Below are positions 1 to 8,628 of a stretch of 64,000 bases of DNA, piece by piece (the stretch's first letter is position 1; each line of letters begins with the position of its first letter). The translations under genes and the position numbers were made by a program. Below the pieces are notes generated by a model that did no database searches, was not told where the DNA came from, and was given only the letters and a program-made list of their open reading frames with translations. The stretch lies in assembly GCA_016793775.1 (NCBI GenBank), contig JAEULK010000054.1, positions 1 through 64,000 on the forward strand. Reading direction: 5' to 3'. This stretch comes from Sphingopyxis sp. (GTDB lineage: Bacteria > Pseudomonadota > Alphaproteobacteria > Sphingomonadales > Sphingomonadaceae).

Positions 1-53
1 GCGTCGAAGATGGACCCCCTTTTTGGATATGATGTTGGTTTGTTGAAGATGGC

Positions 54-112
54 CTTGCGCTGCGCGCGGCGGAGGGCGGGCGTAGCCCGCCCGGAGGCGC
101 GCGCAGCGCAAG
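54..112. repeat. Long palindrome downstream of istB remnant
   Basis: Outer arms at 54-67 and 99-112 are exact reverse complements (14 nt). Inner arms gggcgggc (74-81) and gcccgccc (85-92) flank a 3-nt loop. The whole forms one extended stem between the istB stop and the IS end. No U-run follows on either strand, so it is a structural palindrome more than a classical terminator. Confidence 0.7.
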
Positions 113-142
113 ATAGATTTTTGAAGGCGCCGAAGGTGGCTA

Positions 143-466
143 TCAGCTGCGGTTTTTGAAGCGCCAGCTGTCGTTGCCCGTCTCGACGATATCGCAGTGG
201 TGGGTGACGCGGTCGAGCAGCGCCGTGGTCATCTTGGGATCGCCGAACACGGTCGGCCATTCACCGAAGGCGAGGTTCGTGGTGATGATGACGCTGGTGC
301 GCTCATAAAGCTTGCTGATGAGGTGGAACAGCAACTGCCCTCCCGAGCGGGCGAACGGCAGATAACCGAGCTCTTCGAGCACGATCAGGTCGAGCCGCGA
401 CATCTGCGCCGCCAGGGTCCCGCCCTTGCCGATCCGGGTCTCCTCTTCGAGGCGCGTCACCAGTGA
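143..466 (-). pseudogene. istB: IstB-like transposase helper ATPase, C-terminal fragment
   Basis: IstB is the AAA+ ATPase that assists the IS21 transposase IstA. Only about the last 107 residues remain. Visible are the Walker-B-like block [12 protein letters not shown], then GGQLLFH, the TTNLAFGEW motif and a [11 protein letters not shown] tail, all family hallmarks. The Walker A and the N-terminal domain are missing. Upstream in this frame the sequence turns into integrase coding sequence read out of frame, so the open frame extending to 667 is not real IstB. The fragment has no start of its own and is almost certainly non-functional. Confidence 0.8.
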
Positions 467-1574
467 TGGCAAGAAACCATCCTGTGCGCAATTTGGCCTC
501 GGCATCAGGATATTGCTTTTCCTGAACGTCGCCGCGTCGCAGTTGCGCAAGCTCCCGAACGCGCGCCCCGGTATACAACGCGAGGACCGGCAACCAATAT
601 GCGGCCTCCCCTTTGCCCTGCACGGGTCGTTCGCCCTTCGAGTGTACAGGCCCGCCAAAAATTGCATTTAGATCGGCAAGGTCAAACGGCTTACGCCTAT
701 TTTTCTTAGCCTGTGGATTGGGTATCTGAGTGTTCTTCGCGACATTGATCGGAACAATGTCATTCCTCGCAGCCCACCCCAGCAACGCACTGATATGACT
801 TAGCCGAACATTGATGTTGGCAATGCTGTGCCCCTCGGCGATCAGCTTGTCTTTGAACGCGATGACATGCCCCTTGGTAATATCCTGCACGGCAACATCG
901 CCAATGCGGGCTTGGAACCGCGCCGCAGTTTTCGCGAACATCTCTATCGTCTTAGGCCGCTTTACCCCCTCAGCCTTCCATCGCTCGAATATGCCGGGCG
1001 TCAGCATGTCGGCGGGACTTGTATCTGTCTTATTTTCGTGGCTCGCTAGCCCGTCCGCAGTAACCGGCTCATACCGAGCCATGCGGGCAATGGCCAATTG
1101 CTCGCCTGCAGTCTCCGCCTCAAGTCTCAGATCGGCGACTAAATCGCGGGCAGCCAACTCGACTGGCGACAGATCAGCGTTCGGGTCGCGCAGCCGTTGC
1201 TCCAAAGCGGAAACCAGCGGCTCGCGCTCCTTCCGCTCGGTTTCCAGACGGGACCGCTCGGCATCCATGAGGTCGGCAAGTTCCGCCTGCTCCCGGTCAT
1301 AATCCTCCAGCGCCGTCAGGCGGGCAGCACGGGCCGGTGAAGCCGATGGTTGAGGCGGAGAGGCTGAAACAGGATCGGCCCGTTCTCTCGCCCTCGCTAG
1401 GAGATTTTGCGCCGCCTTTGTGTGGTCCGGCATAAGGCTCTTTGCCTTTTCCCTGTCTTTGGTCCGCAGGGAATGCTTGATTTCGCGCCTTCCTTCAAAG
1501 TGCGGACGCAACTCGGCAGGGATGGCCATGCGGAAATAGTAGGTGCCGTTGGCTTTATGCAGGTAGGTACACAT
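460..1574 (-). pseudogene. Truncated tyrosine site-specific integrase
   Basis: About 371 residues of a tyrosine recombinase remain. There is an N-terminal DUF6538-like segment (1-60), a charged coiled-coil-like linker (85-160), a core-binding SAM-like domain (about 190-285) and the start of the catalytic domain. The first catalytic arginine is seen in [11 protein letters not shown] (R338). The HxxR and Tyr motifs should follow but are replaced after about residue 370 by out-of-frame IstB sequence. The gene starts 94 bp past the 3' end of tRNA-Tyr, the usual place for the integrase of an element integrated at a tRNA. It should be inactive as a recombinase. Confidence 0.8.
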
Positions 1575-1666
1575 AGGTTAGCTTCCTGGTACAAATGCAC
1601 TAGGCGCTTGTAAAATACCTTAGGATTTCAGCCGTTTCCCTGTCGTTCCAACGACTTGGGAGGCGG

Positions 1667-1752
1667 TGGTGGACAGGGCTGGATTCGAACCAGCGTACGG
1701 AAACCCGGGCAGATTTACAGTCTGCTGCCTTTAACCACTCGGCCACCTGTCC
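1667..1752 (-). tRNA. tRNA-Tyr (GTA)
   Basis: A class II tRNA on the minus strand. Acceptor arms GGACAGG/CCTGTCC pair, the anticodon stem CAGA/TCTG encloses a loop with GTA, a long variable arm follows, and the T-arm contains GGTTCGAATCC. CCA is encoded (1667-1669). Its 3' end faces the integrase remnant, marking it as a probable integration target. Confidence 0.95.
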
Positions 1753-1832
1753 ATGGGGCCCGCTTTGGGAAGCGGTCCAATGGCGAAACGATACTTGCCT
1801 GTCAATGGCAGTCGTGGGAAAGGCCGCGCATT

Positions 1833-2600
1833 ATGCGTCAATTTTCCCGTCACCGTCGCCCCGCCGGCCAATCGTCCAAGGGACAACCCATCCGTTTCTG
1901 GGGCCGGCACGCCGTTCTCGCCGCGCTCGCCAACCCCGAACGCACCGTCAAGCGTATCTGGGGCACCCGCGAAGCGCTCGGCCAGCTCGACCTGCCTCCG
2001 GTGGTCCCGATCAACTATGCCGAGGTCACCGACCTCGCGCGTCTCGTCGCCCGCGACGCGCCGCACCAGGGGCTGGTGATCGAGGTCGACCCGCTCGACG
2101 GCATCTATCTCGGCGACCTGCTGCAGGAAGAGGTCGACGCGGACAGCCCCCGTCCGATCATCGTCCTCGACCAGGTCACCGACCCGCATAATATCGGCGC
2201 GGTGCTGCGCTCGGCCGCCGCCTTCGATGCCGCCGCGATCGTCACCCAGGACCGCCACAGCCCGCCCGAGAGCGGCGTCATCGCGCGATCGGCGTCGGGC
2301 GCGCTCGAAATCGTCCCCTGGGTGCGCGTCGTCAACCTGTCGCGCGCGCTTGAGGAAATCGCCGAGGCGCAATATTGGCGCATCGGGTTGATGGGCGACA
2401 CCGACACGACATTGGGCTCGGTCCTCGACGGCAGCAAGGTCGCGCTGGTGCTCGGCTCCGAAGGCGACGGCATGCGCCACAATGTCATGGAACATTGCGA
2501 CGTGCTGGCGAAACTGCCGATCTCGCCGCGCATGGAAAGCCTGAACATTTCCAATGCCGCGGCCATCGCGCTCTATGCGGTCGCGACGGCGAAGGGCTGA
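1833..2600 (+). CDS. rlmB: 23S rRNA (guanosine-2'-O-)-methyltransferase, RlmB/TrmH family
   Basis: A 255-residue SPOUT methyltransferase predicted to 2'-O-methylate a 23S rRNA guanosine (G2251 in E. coli) with SAM. The N-terminal substrate-binding domain (about 18-95) includes FWGRHAVLAAL. The three SPOUT motifs are present: NIGAVLRSA (120-128), LVLGSEGDGMR (206-216) and LPISPRMESLNIS with the following Asn-Ala-Ala-Ala (228-244). The ATG at 1833 is chosen because upstream in-frame sequence runs through tRNA-Tyr and has no family similarity. The basic N-terminal tail is common in this family. RlmB and a close TrmH paralogue cannot be separated with certainty. Confidence 0.88.
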   Translation: MRQFSRHRRPAGQSSKGQPIRFWGRHAVLAALANPERTVKRIWGTREALGQLDLPPVVPINYAEVTDLARLVARDAPHQGLVIEVDPLDGIYLGDLLQEEVDADSPRPIIVLDQVTDPHNIGAVLRSAAAFDAAAIVTQDRHSPPESGVIARSASGALEIVPWVRVVNLSRALEEIAEAQYWRIGLMGDTDTTLGSVLDGSKVALVLGSEGDGMRHNVMEHCDVLAKLPISPRMESLNISNAAAIALYAVATAKG

Positions 2601-2606
2601 CGCGGA

Positions 2607-2921
2607 TCAATCCTCGGCCGCGATCCGCACCTTCAGCCCGTCCATCGCCTCGGTGAACGGCAGCTGGCACGACAGGCGCGAGCTGTCGTCGCGGTCGGTG
2701 GTGGAATCGAGCAGGTCGTTCTCGTCCTCGCTCATCGCGGGCATGTCGCCGACCGCGACCTCGACATGGACGTGGCAGGTCGCGCAGGAGCAGCAACCGC
2801 CGCACAGCGCGAGCAGTTCGTCGAAACCCGCGTCGCGGATATTCTCCATCACGGTCAGGCCGGTGTCGCCTTCGATCTCATGTTCGGTCCCGTCGCGCGT
2901 CACCACAATCAGCTTGGCCAT
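2607..2921 (-). CDS. 2Fe-2S ferredoxin, adrenodoxin type
   Basis: A 104-residue electron-transfer protein. The four cluster ligands are C40, C46, C49 and C85, giving C-x5-C-x2-C-x35-C as in adrenodoxin/FdxB-type ferredoxins. The start at 2921 has a GGGGA box 5 nt upstream; two in-frame ATGs lie 6 and 12 nt further out. It converges on rlmB with only 6 nt between stops. Such ferredoxins serve cytochromes P450 or Fe-S cluster assembly; no partner is visible here, so the acceptor is unknown. Confidence 0.88.
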   Translation of the reverse strand: MAKLIVVTRDGTEHEIEGDTGLTVMENIRDAGFDELLALCGGCCSCATCHVHVEVAVGDMPAMSEDENDLLDSTTDRDDSSRLSCQLPFTEAMDGLKVRIAAED

Positions 2922-3022
2922 GTGCATCCCCATATCTTCGATTCGGCTTGGCCTATGTCGCGCGTTGCGCGGCAAATCAAGCACTGCTAACGACGGCGCC
3001 GGGAACAAAAAGGGAATATGAG

Positions 3023-3640
3023 ATGGGCCTGAGCCAGCAGCAACTGAGCGCGGGAATCGATGCGCTCGCCGGGATCGAGCCGGGCTTCGCACGCGCGCTT
3101 GGCCATGCCGGCTATCCCGAACCGCGAATCCGCGCGCCCGGCTACACCACCCTTCTCCGAACCATCGTCGGCCAGCAGGTCAGCGTCGTCGCCGCGACCT
3201 CGATCTGGAACAAGCTGGAGGCGGGATTCGGCGAGGGCTGCCCCGCCGCGGTGATGGCCGCGGCCGATTTCGACGCGCTGCGCGCCTGCGGCCTTTCGGC
3301 GCAGAAACAGGGCTATGCCAAGAGCCTGGCGCAACTCGTCATCGACGGCGAACTCGCCTTCGACGCGCTGCCCGCCGACGACGAGGAGGCGATCGCGCTG
3401 CTGACCAAGGTCAAGGGCATCGGCCGCTGGTCGGCGGAAATCTACCTGCTCTTTGCCGAGGGGCGCCCCGATATCTGGCCCGCGGGCGACCTTGCGGTCC
3501 AGGAAGCGGTGGGACGCATCATGCAGCTCGACGCACGCCCAAGCGAGAAAGCGATCCGGGAAATCGCCGAAGCCTGGCGCCCGCACCGCGGCGCCGCGGC
3601 GATCTTCAGCTGGCATTGCTATAATATGGCGGTGATCTGA
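3023..3640 (+). CDS. DNA-3-methyladenine glycosylase II (AlkA-like)
   Basis: A 205-residue HhH-GPD base-excision glycosylase. The helix-hairpin-helix [13 protein letters not shown] spans 127-139, followed by the GPD region with the catalytic aspartate D156 in WPAGDLAV. The length fits the short bacterial AlkA type that lacks the N-terminal AlkA domain. An AAGGGAA box lies about 7 nt before the ATG. It is expected to remove alkylated purines, leaving an abasic site. The family is secure; the exact substrate range is inferred. Confidence 0.87.
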   Translation: MGLSQQQLSAGIDALAGIEPGFARALGHAGYPEPRIRAPGYTTLLRTIVGQQVSVVAATSIWNKLEAGFGEGCPAAVMAAADFDALRACGLSAQKQGYAKSLAQLVIDGELAFDALPADDEEAIALLTKVKGIGRWSAEIYLLFAEGRPDIWPAGDLAVQEAVGRIMQLDARPSEKAIREIAEAWRPHRGAAAIFSWHCYNMAVI

Positions 3641-3665
3641 AAGCCCGTCAGGAGGATAGTTCGAG

Positions 3666-4064
3666 ATGACGACCCGTGACATCGTTACCGCCTACTACGC
3701 AGCCTTCAATGCCGGCGACACCGACGCGATGTTGGCGCTCGTCGCCGGGGATGTACGCCACGACGTCAACCAGGGCGAGCCGCGACACGGCAAGGCGCTC
3801 TTCGCCGAATTCAACGCGCATATGACGCGCTGCTACCGCGAACGGCTCACCGACATGGTGATCTTCGCCGAGGGCAACCGCGCCGCCGCCGAATTCACCG
3901 TCAACGGCACCTATCTAGCGACCGACGACGGCCTGCCCGAGGCCACGGGTCAGACCTATGTCCTGCCCGCCGGTGCTTTCCTGTCGGTCAACGCGGACGG
4001 GCTGATCGACCGCATCACCACCTATTACAATCTTGCCGACTGGCTGAAACAGGTCGGCGCATGA
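3666..4064 (+). CDS. SnoaL/NTF2-like ketosteroid isomerase-related protein
   Basis: A 132-residue single-domain protein of the cystatin-like alpha+beta cone fold. It opens with VTAYYAAFNAGDTDAMLALV and ends with RITTYYNLADWL, both typical of SnoaL-like proteins. No catalytic role can be assigned from sequence. It overlaps the next gene by 4 nt (ATGA), so the two are probably translated together, and it follows the glycosylase gene by 25 nt. Confidence 0.8.
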   Translation: MTTRDIVTAYYAAFNAGDTDAMLALVAGDVRHDVNQGEPRHGKALFAEFNAHMTRCYRERLTDMVIFAEGNRAAAEFTVNGTYLATDDGLPEATGQTYVLPAGAFLSVNADGLIDRITTYYNLADWLKQVGA

Positions 4065-4645
4065 GCGTGAAGGTCGCGCCGGTCACCGGTGCGGGCCTCG
4101 CCGAAGTGCTTCCCGCGCTCGCCGACCTGCGCATCGCGGTCTTTCGGGCCTTCCCCTATCTCTACGACGGCGACCCCGCTTACGAGGCCGACTATCTCGC
4201 CGATTTTGCGGCGGCCGAGGGCGCGGTGATCGTCGCCGCGCGCGACGGCGAGACGATCGTCGGCGCTGCCACCGCCGCGCCGCTCGGCACGCAGGACGAG
4301 GCTTGGCAGGCGCCGCTCGCCGCCGCCGGGTTCGATATCGGGCGCACCTTCTATTTCGGCGAATCGGTGCTGCTCGCCGATTATCGCGGCCGGGGCATCG
4401 GCCACGCCTTCTTCGACCACCGCGAGGCGCAGGCCCGCACGCTCGGCGCATCGCACGCCGCCTTCTGCAGCGTCATCCGCGCCGAAAACCACCCCGCCCG
4501 GCCCGCCGATCACCGCCCGCTAGACGCCTTCTGGCGCGGCCGCGGCTATGCGCCGCTGGCGGGCGTCACGGCATGGTTCGACTGGAAGATGATGGACGGC
4601 GGGGATGAACGGCACCAATTGCAATATTGGACGCGGGAACTTTAG
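4061..4645 (+). CDS. GNAT family N-acetyltransferase
   Basis: A 194-residue acetyltransferase. The acetyl-CoA pyrophosphate-binding loop is RGRGIG (109-114), preceded by the beta-4 strand ESVLLADY. A GRGYAPL segment near the C-terminus matches the usual GNAT 'GF/GY' strand. The substrate is unknown. It overlaps the SnoaL-like gene by 4 nt and is followed by a large palindrome. Confidence 0.83.
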   Translation: MSVKVAPVTGAGLAEVLPALADLRIAVFRAFPYLYDGDPAYEADYLADFAAAEGAVIVAARDGETIVGAATAAPLGTQDEAWQAPLAAAGFDIGRTFYFGESVLLADYRGRGIGHAFFDHREAQARTLGASHAAFCSVIRAENHPARPADHRPLDAFWRGRGYAPLAGVTAWFDWKMMDGGDERHQLQYWTREL

Positions 4646-4706
4646 CGCGAGGCGTTTCGGCAGATGTCTGATTTCGGGCGGGAGCGGTCAAGCCGACCTA
4701 CAAATC

Positions 4707-4786
4707 CCGTTCGTGTCGAGCGAAGTCGAGACACCCCGAAGGCACGCGCTCCCGATGGGTGTCTCGACTTCGCTCGACACGAACGG
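4707..4786. repeat. Dispersed palindromic repeat, family A copy 1
   Basis: A perfect 30-nt inverted repeat (4707-4736 and 4757-4786) with a 20-nt spacer. The core arm reads cgtgtcgagcgaagtcgaga. A second copy with almost the same arms but a different spacer lies at 16509-16588. It sits in the gap between the GNAT gene and tig. Confidence 0.92.
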
Positions 4787-4852
4787 AAATAGGGGAGTGT
4801 CTTAAACCCACCCCAAAGCCGACCACGTCCGGACTCGCATCTGGCCAGCCCC

Positions 4853-4892
4853 AATAAAAAGGCCGGGCGGAGCATTCTCCACCCGGCCTTTG
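4853..4892 (-). terminator. Rho-independent terminator of tig
   Basis: On the minus strand, a GC-rich stem (aaggccggg paired with cccggcctt, one G-U wobble) is followed by TTTTTATT. It lies 22 nt past the tig stop. Confidence 0.88.
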
Positions 4893-4913
4893 GTCATTCG
4901 CTAAGCGCGACGC

Positions 4914-6509
4914 TTATTTCTTTGCCGCGGCCTTCTTGGCCGGGGCCTTCTTGGCCGGGGCCTTCTTGGCAGCAGCCGGCTTTTCCTCGGCTTCGGCCTT
5001 CGGAGCGGCGGCCTTCTTCGCCGGAGCCTTCTTGGCGGGGGCCTCGGCCTTTTCTTCCTTGGCCTCTTCCTTCACCGCTTCCTTCTTGGCCGCCGGCTTT
5101 TTCGCGGCGGCCTTCTTGGCGGGCTTGTGGTCGTGGTCATGGTCGTGACCGCAGCCCGGCCCATGGACGTGCCCGCTGTCGTCGTCGGCTTCGATCGCGG
5201 CTTCCAGTTCCTCGCGGGTGGTTTCATGGTCGCTGATCTCGGCCTTGTCGAACAGGAAGTCGACGACCTTGTCTTCATAGAGCGGCGCGCGGAGCTGGGC
5301 CGCGGCGAGCGCGTCCTGCTGCACATATTCCATGAAGCGCTGGCGGTCTTCGGGGCGATATTGCTGCGCCGCCTGCGCGACGAGGCGCTGCATTTCTTGG
5401 CTGCTGACCTGGACGCCATGCGCCTGGCCGATTTCCGACAGCAGCAGGCCCAGGCGGACGCGGCGGACGGCGATCGAGCGATATTCGTCCTTGTCCTTTT
5501 CGAGTTCGGCCTTCGCCGCCTCGACGTCTTCCTCATGGCTCGCTTCATGCTCGAGCTGCTGCCAGATCTGGCCGAATTCGGCCTCGACCATCGTCGGCGG
5601 CACGTCGAAGTCGTGGCTGGCGGCGAGTTGGTCGAGCAGCTTGCGCTTCATATAGGTGCGGGTGAGGCCGTTCAGTTCCTGCTCGACCTGGTCTTTCATG
5701 ATCTCTTTCAGCTTGTCGAGGCTCTCGAGACCCAGCGACTTGGCGAATTCGTCGTCGATCTTCGACGCGACCGGAACCTTCAGCTCTTTGACGGTGATCG
5801 CGAATTCGGCGGGCTGGCCCTTCAAATTCTCGACCGGATATTCGTCGGGGAAGGTGACTTTCAGCACCTTCTCGTCGCCGACCTTGGTGCCGACCAGCTG
5901 GTCTTCGAAGCCGGGGATCAACTGACCCGAGCCGATTTCGACCGCCATATCCTCGCCGGTGCCGCCGTCGAAGGCGATGCCGTCAACCGAGCCCGCGAAG
6001 TCGATGATGACCTGGTCACCCTGGGCGGCCTTCTTGGTCTTCGGCGCGTCCTCGAAACGCTTCATCTGGACCGCGAATTCCTCGATCTTGGCCATGATCG
6101 CGGCATCGTCGGCGGGAACGGTCAGGCGCTCCAACTTCAGCCCCTCGATCGACGGGGTTTCGATGACCGGCAGCACTTCCAGCGCGACGGTGATTTCGGC
6201 GTCCTTGCCGGCTTCATAACCCTCGTCCAGCGTGACCGCGGGCTGCAGCGCGGGGCGCAGCTTTTCCTTGGCCATCAGGTCGCGCACGCCGTTTTCGATC
6301 GCCTTGTTCAGCGCGTCGGCCGACAGCGCGGCGCCGTGCATCTTGCGGATCAGGTTCGGCGGCACCTTGCCGGGGCGGAAACCGGGCATACGCACCGTCG
6401 GGGCGATGCTCTTCACCTCGTCATCGACGCGCTTGTCGATATCCTTGGCGGTGATGGTGACGCGATATTCGCGCTTCAGGCCTTCGTTCAGCGTTTCGAC
6501 GGTCTTCAT
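4914..6509 (-). CDS. tig: Trigger factor, ribosome-associated chaperone with His-rich and Lys/Ala-rich tail
   Basis: A 531-residue trigger factor that binds ribosomal L23 and folds nascent chains. The ribosome-binding signature GFRPGKVP is at 43-50, an FKBP-type PPIase domain lies at about 155-240 (GDQVIIDFAG to DEY), and the chaperone C-domain follows. An approximately 89-residue extra tail (443-531) begins with HVHGPGCGHDHDHDH and continues as Lys/Ala/Pro repeats (AKKAPAKK). The E. coli protein (432 residues) has no such tail. The ATG at 6509 is preferred over a TTG at 6533 because known trigger factors begin M-(K/Q)-(T/V/I)-VE-like. Confidence 0.93.
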   Translation of the reverse strand: MKTVETLNEGLKREYRVTITAKDIDKRVDDEVKSIAPTVRMPGFRPGKVPPNLIRKMHGAALSADALNKAIENGVRDLMAKEKLRPALQPAVTLDEGYEAGKDAEITVALEVLPVIETPSIEGLKLERLTVPADDAAIMAKIEEFAVQMKRFEDAPKTKKAAQGDQVIIDFAGSVDGIAFDGGTGEDMAVEIGSGQLIPGFEDQLVGTKVGDEKVLKVTFPDEYPVENLKGQPAEFAITVKELKVPVASKIDDEFAKSLGLESLDKLKEIMKDQVEQELNGLTRTYMKRKLLDQLAASHDFDVPPTMVEAEFGQIWQQLEHEASHEEDVEAAKAELEKDKDEYRSIAVRRVRLGLLLSEIGQAHGVQVSSQEMQRLVAQAAQQYRPEDRQRFMEYVQQDALAAAQLRAPLYEDKVVDFLFDKAEISDHETTREELEAAIEADDDSGHVHGPGCGHDHDHDHKPAKKAAAKKPAAKKEAVKEEAKEEKAEAPAKKAPAKKAAAPKAEAEEKPAAAKKAPAKKAPAKKAAAKK

Positions 6510-6569
6510 TGCCTTGGTCTTATCCTTGCTCAAATCTCACGGTTTTCCGGCCTTGGGCGAGTGCGTAAC

Positions 6570-6654
6570 TGGTGCGGGCGAAGGGACTCGAACCCCCACA
6601 TCTTGCGATACTGGTACCTAAAACCAGCGCGTCTACCAATTCCGCCACGCCCGC
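6570..6654 (-). tRNA. tRNA-Leu (TAG)
   Basis: A class II tRNA on the minus strand. Acceptor GCGGGCG/CGCCCGC, anticodon stem CTGGT/ACCAG with loop TTTAGGT gives anticodon TAG, a long variable arm follows, and the T-arm is GGTTCGAGTCC. CCA is encoded (6570-6572). It lies upstream of tig on the same strand. Confidence 0.95.
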
Positions 6655-6811
6655 TTGGGAAGCTTTGGCCGGATGCACGGAAACGCGCGCAAAACCGCGC
6701 ACGCCCGTGCGGGCCGCGGGCGCTATAGCAGACGGGCGGCCAAGGGCAAGGGGCGGAACGCCGCGGGAACGTCGGGGCGTGGCACGCGTTGGTCGGATGA
6801 GGAGACGAGAG

Positions 6812-7033
6812 ATGACGACCTATAGCGCCAGCCTGCACGTCCACGCGGCCGACCCGCTGCCCAGACCCAAGCCCGACACCATCGAACCGATGGCGCCGCC
6901 CGAAAATCCGGTCCAGCCGACCCCGGTCGAAGACCCGGCGGGCCAGCCGGTCGAAATCCCCGGCGCGCCCGGCGGCGGCGACATCGACCAGCCCGGCCGC
7001 GGCCCGAGCGAGGTGCCGCCGCAGGAAATCTGA
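6812..7033 (+). CDS. Small proline-rich hypothetical protein
   Basis: A 73-residue protein with no recognised domain. It begins MTTYSASLHVHAAD, then becomes proline- and acid-rich (PENPVQPTPVEDPAGQP, then a glycine/proline tail ending VPPQEI). It looks intrinsically disordered with no signal peptide or membrane segment. A GGAGA box 6-10 nt upstream of the ATG supports translation. It is divergent from tRNA-Leu. No function is proposed. Confidence 0.6.
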   Translation: MTTYSASLHVHAADPLPRPKPDTIEPMAPPENPVQPTPVEDPAGQPVEIPGAPGGGDIDQPGRGPSEVPPQEI

Positions 7034-7195
7034 CCGCGCCCCGCATGCGGACCCTCCCGCGCTACCTAAATCTTAACCTGGATCAGGCGGATTGCCGCAT
7101 TTCGTCCGACCGCTTTACAAAAGCACTTGCAAAGTCTCGCACGCTATTTAGCAACCATGGGGTTCCGCCGTGGGCGGGATTTGAGGGTCGCAAGG

Positions 7196-7900
7196 ATGAT
7201 TGTGGGGCGTTGGTCTGTCCGCTTGCCGGCAGCCCTGTTTTTGGCGGCGTCGTTCGCGGTGGGCGGCATGGCTCAATCCGGGGAACCGCACGAACCGATC
7301 ACGGCAACGGTCGATGCACCACAGTCGGCGTCGGGTTGCGAGTTGCATGTCTGGCCCAGTAGCGGGCTGCGTTCGGTTTATCATGGCTGGTTCCACGGCG
7401 GAATTGTCGACGGCGCGGTCAACGGCCGCGACGGCTATCCCGAGGTTCCCGCCGATCCGCTCGACACGGTGCAGCAGCTTGCCATGATCCGCGCCGCCGC
7501 GCTGCAGGATGTTTTCGGGCGCGGGGATTATGCCGTCGTCGTCCACGACACCCCGCAATCGACCGTCGCGATCCGCCAGAACACCGCGCGCCTGGCATCC
7601 TCGACCTCCGCCTGCTACGCCGAACTGATCCTCGAGGATGTGTTTTTCCAGCAGGATGTCGTCAACGGCGGCTCGCTCAAGACGCTGATGCGCTTTCGCG
7701 ATTTCGGTGCCGCCGATCGTTTCGCCCGGCAATTCGGCACCTGGACCAAAACCCCGCTTATCGCCTTCCCCCCGAAGGAGCCGGCGATGAATGCCGAGGC
7801 GCTCGCCGAAATCCGCACGGCCTTCCGCTCGAACCTCTTTGCTTTCGCCGGTGCGCTCAAGATCCATGAGGCTGGCGGCGGCAAAAAGAAGAAGAAATGA
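7196..7900 (+). CDS. Exported protein of unknown function, tandem paralogue 1
   Basis: A 234-residue predicted secreted protein, first of three tandem relatives. The chosen ATG gives a clean signal peptide (VRLPAALFLAASFAVGGMAQ) and has a GAGGG box 8 nt upstream; two earlier in-frame starts exist. The mature part carries the shared motifs CELHVWP, VVVHDTPQ, CYAELILEDVFF and LKTLMRFRDFG, and it ends in a lysine cluster (GGGKKKKK). It overlaps the next gene by 4 nt. I do not recognise the family. The conserved cysteines (CELH and CYAEL) could form a disulphide in the periplasm. Confidence 0.75.
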   Translation: MIVGRWSVRLPAALFLAASFAVGGMAQSGEPHEPITATVDAPQSASGCELHVWPSSGLRSVYHGWFHGGIVDGAVNGRDGYPEVPADPLDTVQQLAMIRAAALQDVFGRGDYAVVVHDTPQSTVAIRQNTARLASSTSACYAELILEDVFFQQDVVNGGSLKTLMRFRDFGAADRFARQFGTWTKTPLIAFPPKEPAMNAEALAEIRTAFRSNLFAFAGALKIHEAGGGKKKKK

Positions 7901-8628
7901 CCGGCCGCCTGCAACTTGCCGGCCTCGCTATAGCCCTCGCGATCGCCCTGCCCGCCGCCGCGCAGGACGCCGCCCCCGCAGCGGCCGTCGAGGCGCCCTC
8001 CGATCCCGTCATGGCGTGCGAACTCCACATCTGGCCCGCCGCCGGCCTGCGGTTTTCGGACCAGGGCATGTGGGACAATTTCAAGTCGGGCCTGTCGGGC
8101 GGCATTCTCGGCGAACTCGACCGGCCCGAGCGGCGCCTCGAACGCTCGAAGCGCGACGGTACCGACAGCCTGCCCGAAAACCCGGCCGAACTGCTCGACC
8201 CCGTCGACCAGCGCGCGCTCTTTACCGCGGCACCCGACGGGGCGCAGCTCGGTCTGCCGGGGCACCGCCTTATCGTCCACGACGCGGCGCTCAGCAGCCG
8301 CGATATCCGCAACACGCCGGGCCGCCACGCTCCCGACGCGGCGCCCTGCTACGCCGAACTCATTCTCGATACGCTCGTCTTCTCGAACGAATGGGGCAAC
8401 GGCCAAAATCTGAAGAGCCTCTATCGCTTTCGCGATTTCGGCACCGCCGGCGCGCCCGCGCGCAGCTTCGGCGCCTGGGTCCAGACCAAGCTGGCCATCG
8501 AACCCGACCAGCTTCCCCAGAAATTCGACGAGGCGCGCGCCGAGATGCGCGCCGCTTTCACGAATAACGTCGCGCTTTTCGGCGCGGCGCTGACGACCAA
8601 CGCCACCAAACAGGGAAAAACAAAATGA
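7897..8628 (+). CDS. Exported protein of unknown function, tandem paralogue 2
   Basis: A 243-residue paralogue of its neighbours. It has a signal peptide (LAGLAIALAIALPAAAQ), then CELHIWP, the stretch LIVHDAALSS, CYAELILDTLVF and LKSLYRFRDFG. The segment between CELHIWP and the His-Asp motif is the longest of the three. It overlaps both neighbours by 4 nt (ATGA), which points to one translationally coupled transcript. Function unknown. Confidence 0.75.
   Translation: MTGRLQLAGLAIALAIALPAAAQDAAPAAAVEAPSDPVMACELHIWPAAGLRFSDQGMWDNFKSGLSGGILGELDRPERRLERSKRDGTDSLPENPAELLDPVDQRALFTAAPDGAQLGLPGHRLIVHDAALSSRDIRNTPGRHAPDAAPCYAELILDTLVFSNEWGNGQNLKSLYRFRDFGTAGAPARSFGAWVQTKLAIEPDQLPQKFDEARAEMRAAFTNNVALFGAALTTNATKQGKTK

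Larger units (their letters stand above)
1..466 (-). mobile_element. IS21-family insertion sequence remnant (right end with istB tail)
   Basis: The segment holds the C-terminal part of an IS21-type istB reading on the minus strand, then a long palindrome, then a short terminal stretch with two imperfect direct copies of 'gt(c/t)gaagatgg' at about 3-13 and 42-52. Multiple short terminal repeats are typical of IS21 ends. istA and the N-terminal half of istB are absent. The truncated end abuts a broken integrase at about 453-467. That the element was cut by a deletion fusing istB to the integrase is inferred. The outer end of the IS may lie just outside the window. Confidence 0.6.

Noticed and set aside
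303-460. C-terminal part of the open frame following the integrase
   Set aside because: Beyond about 460 this frame reads istB out of frame; it is not integrase sequence.
5127-6728. 533-residue open frame on the plus strand across tig
   Set aside because: Fully antisense to a clear trigger factor; the translation has no family features and reflects high-GC codon structure.
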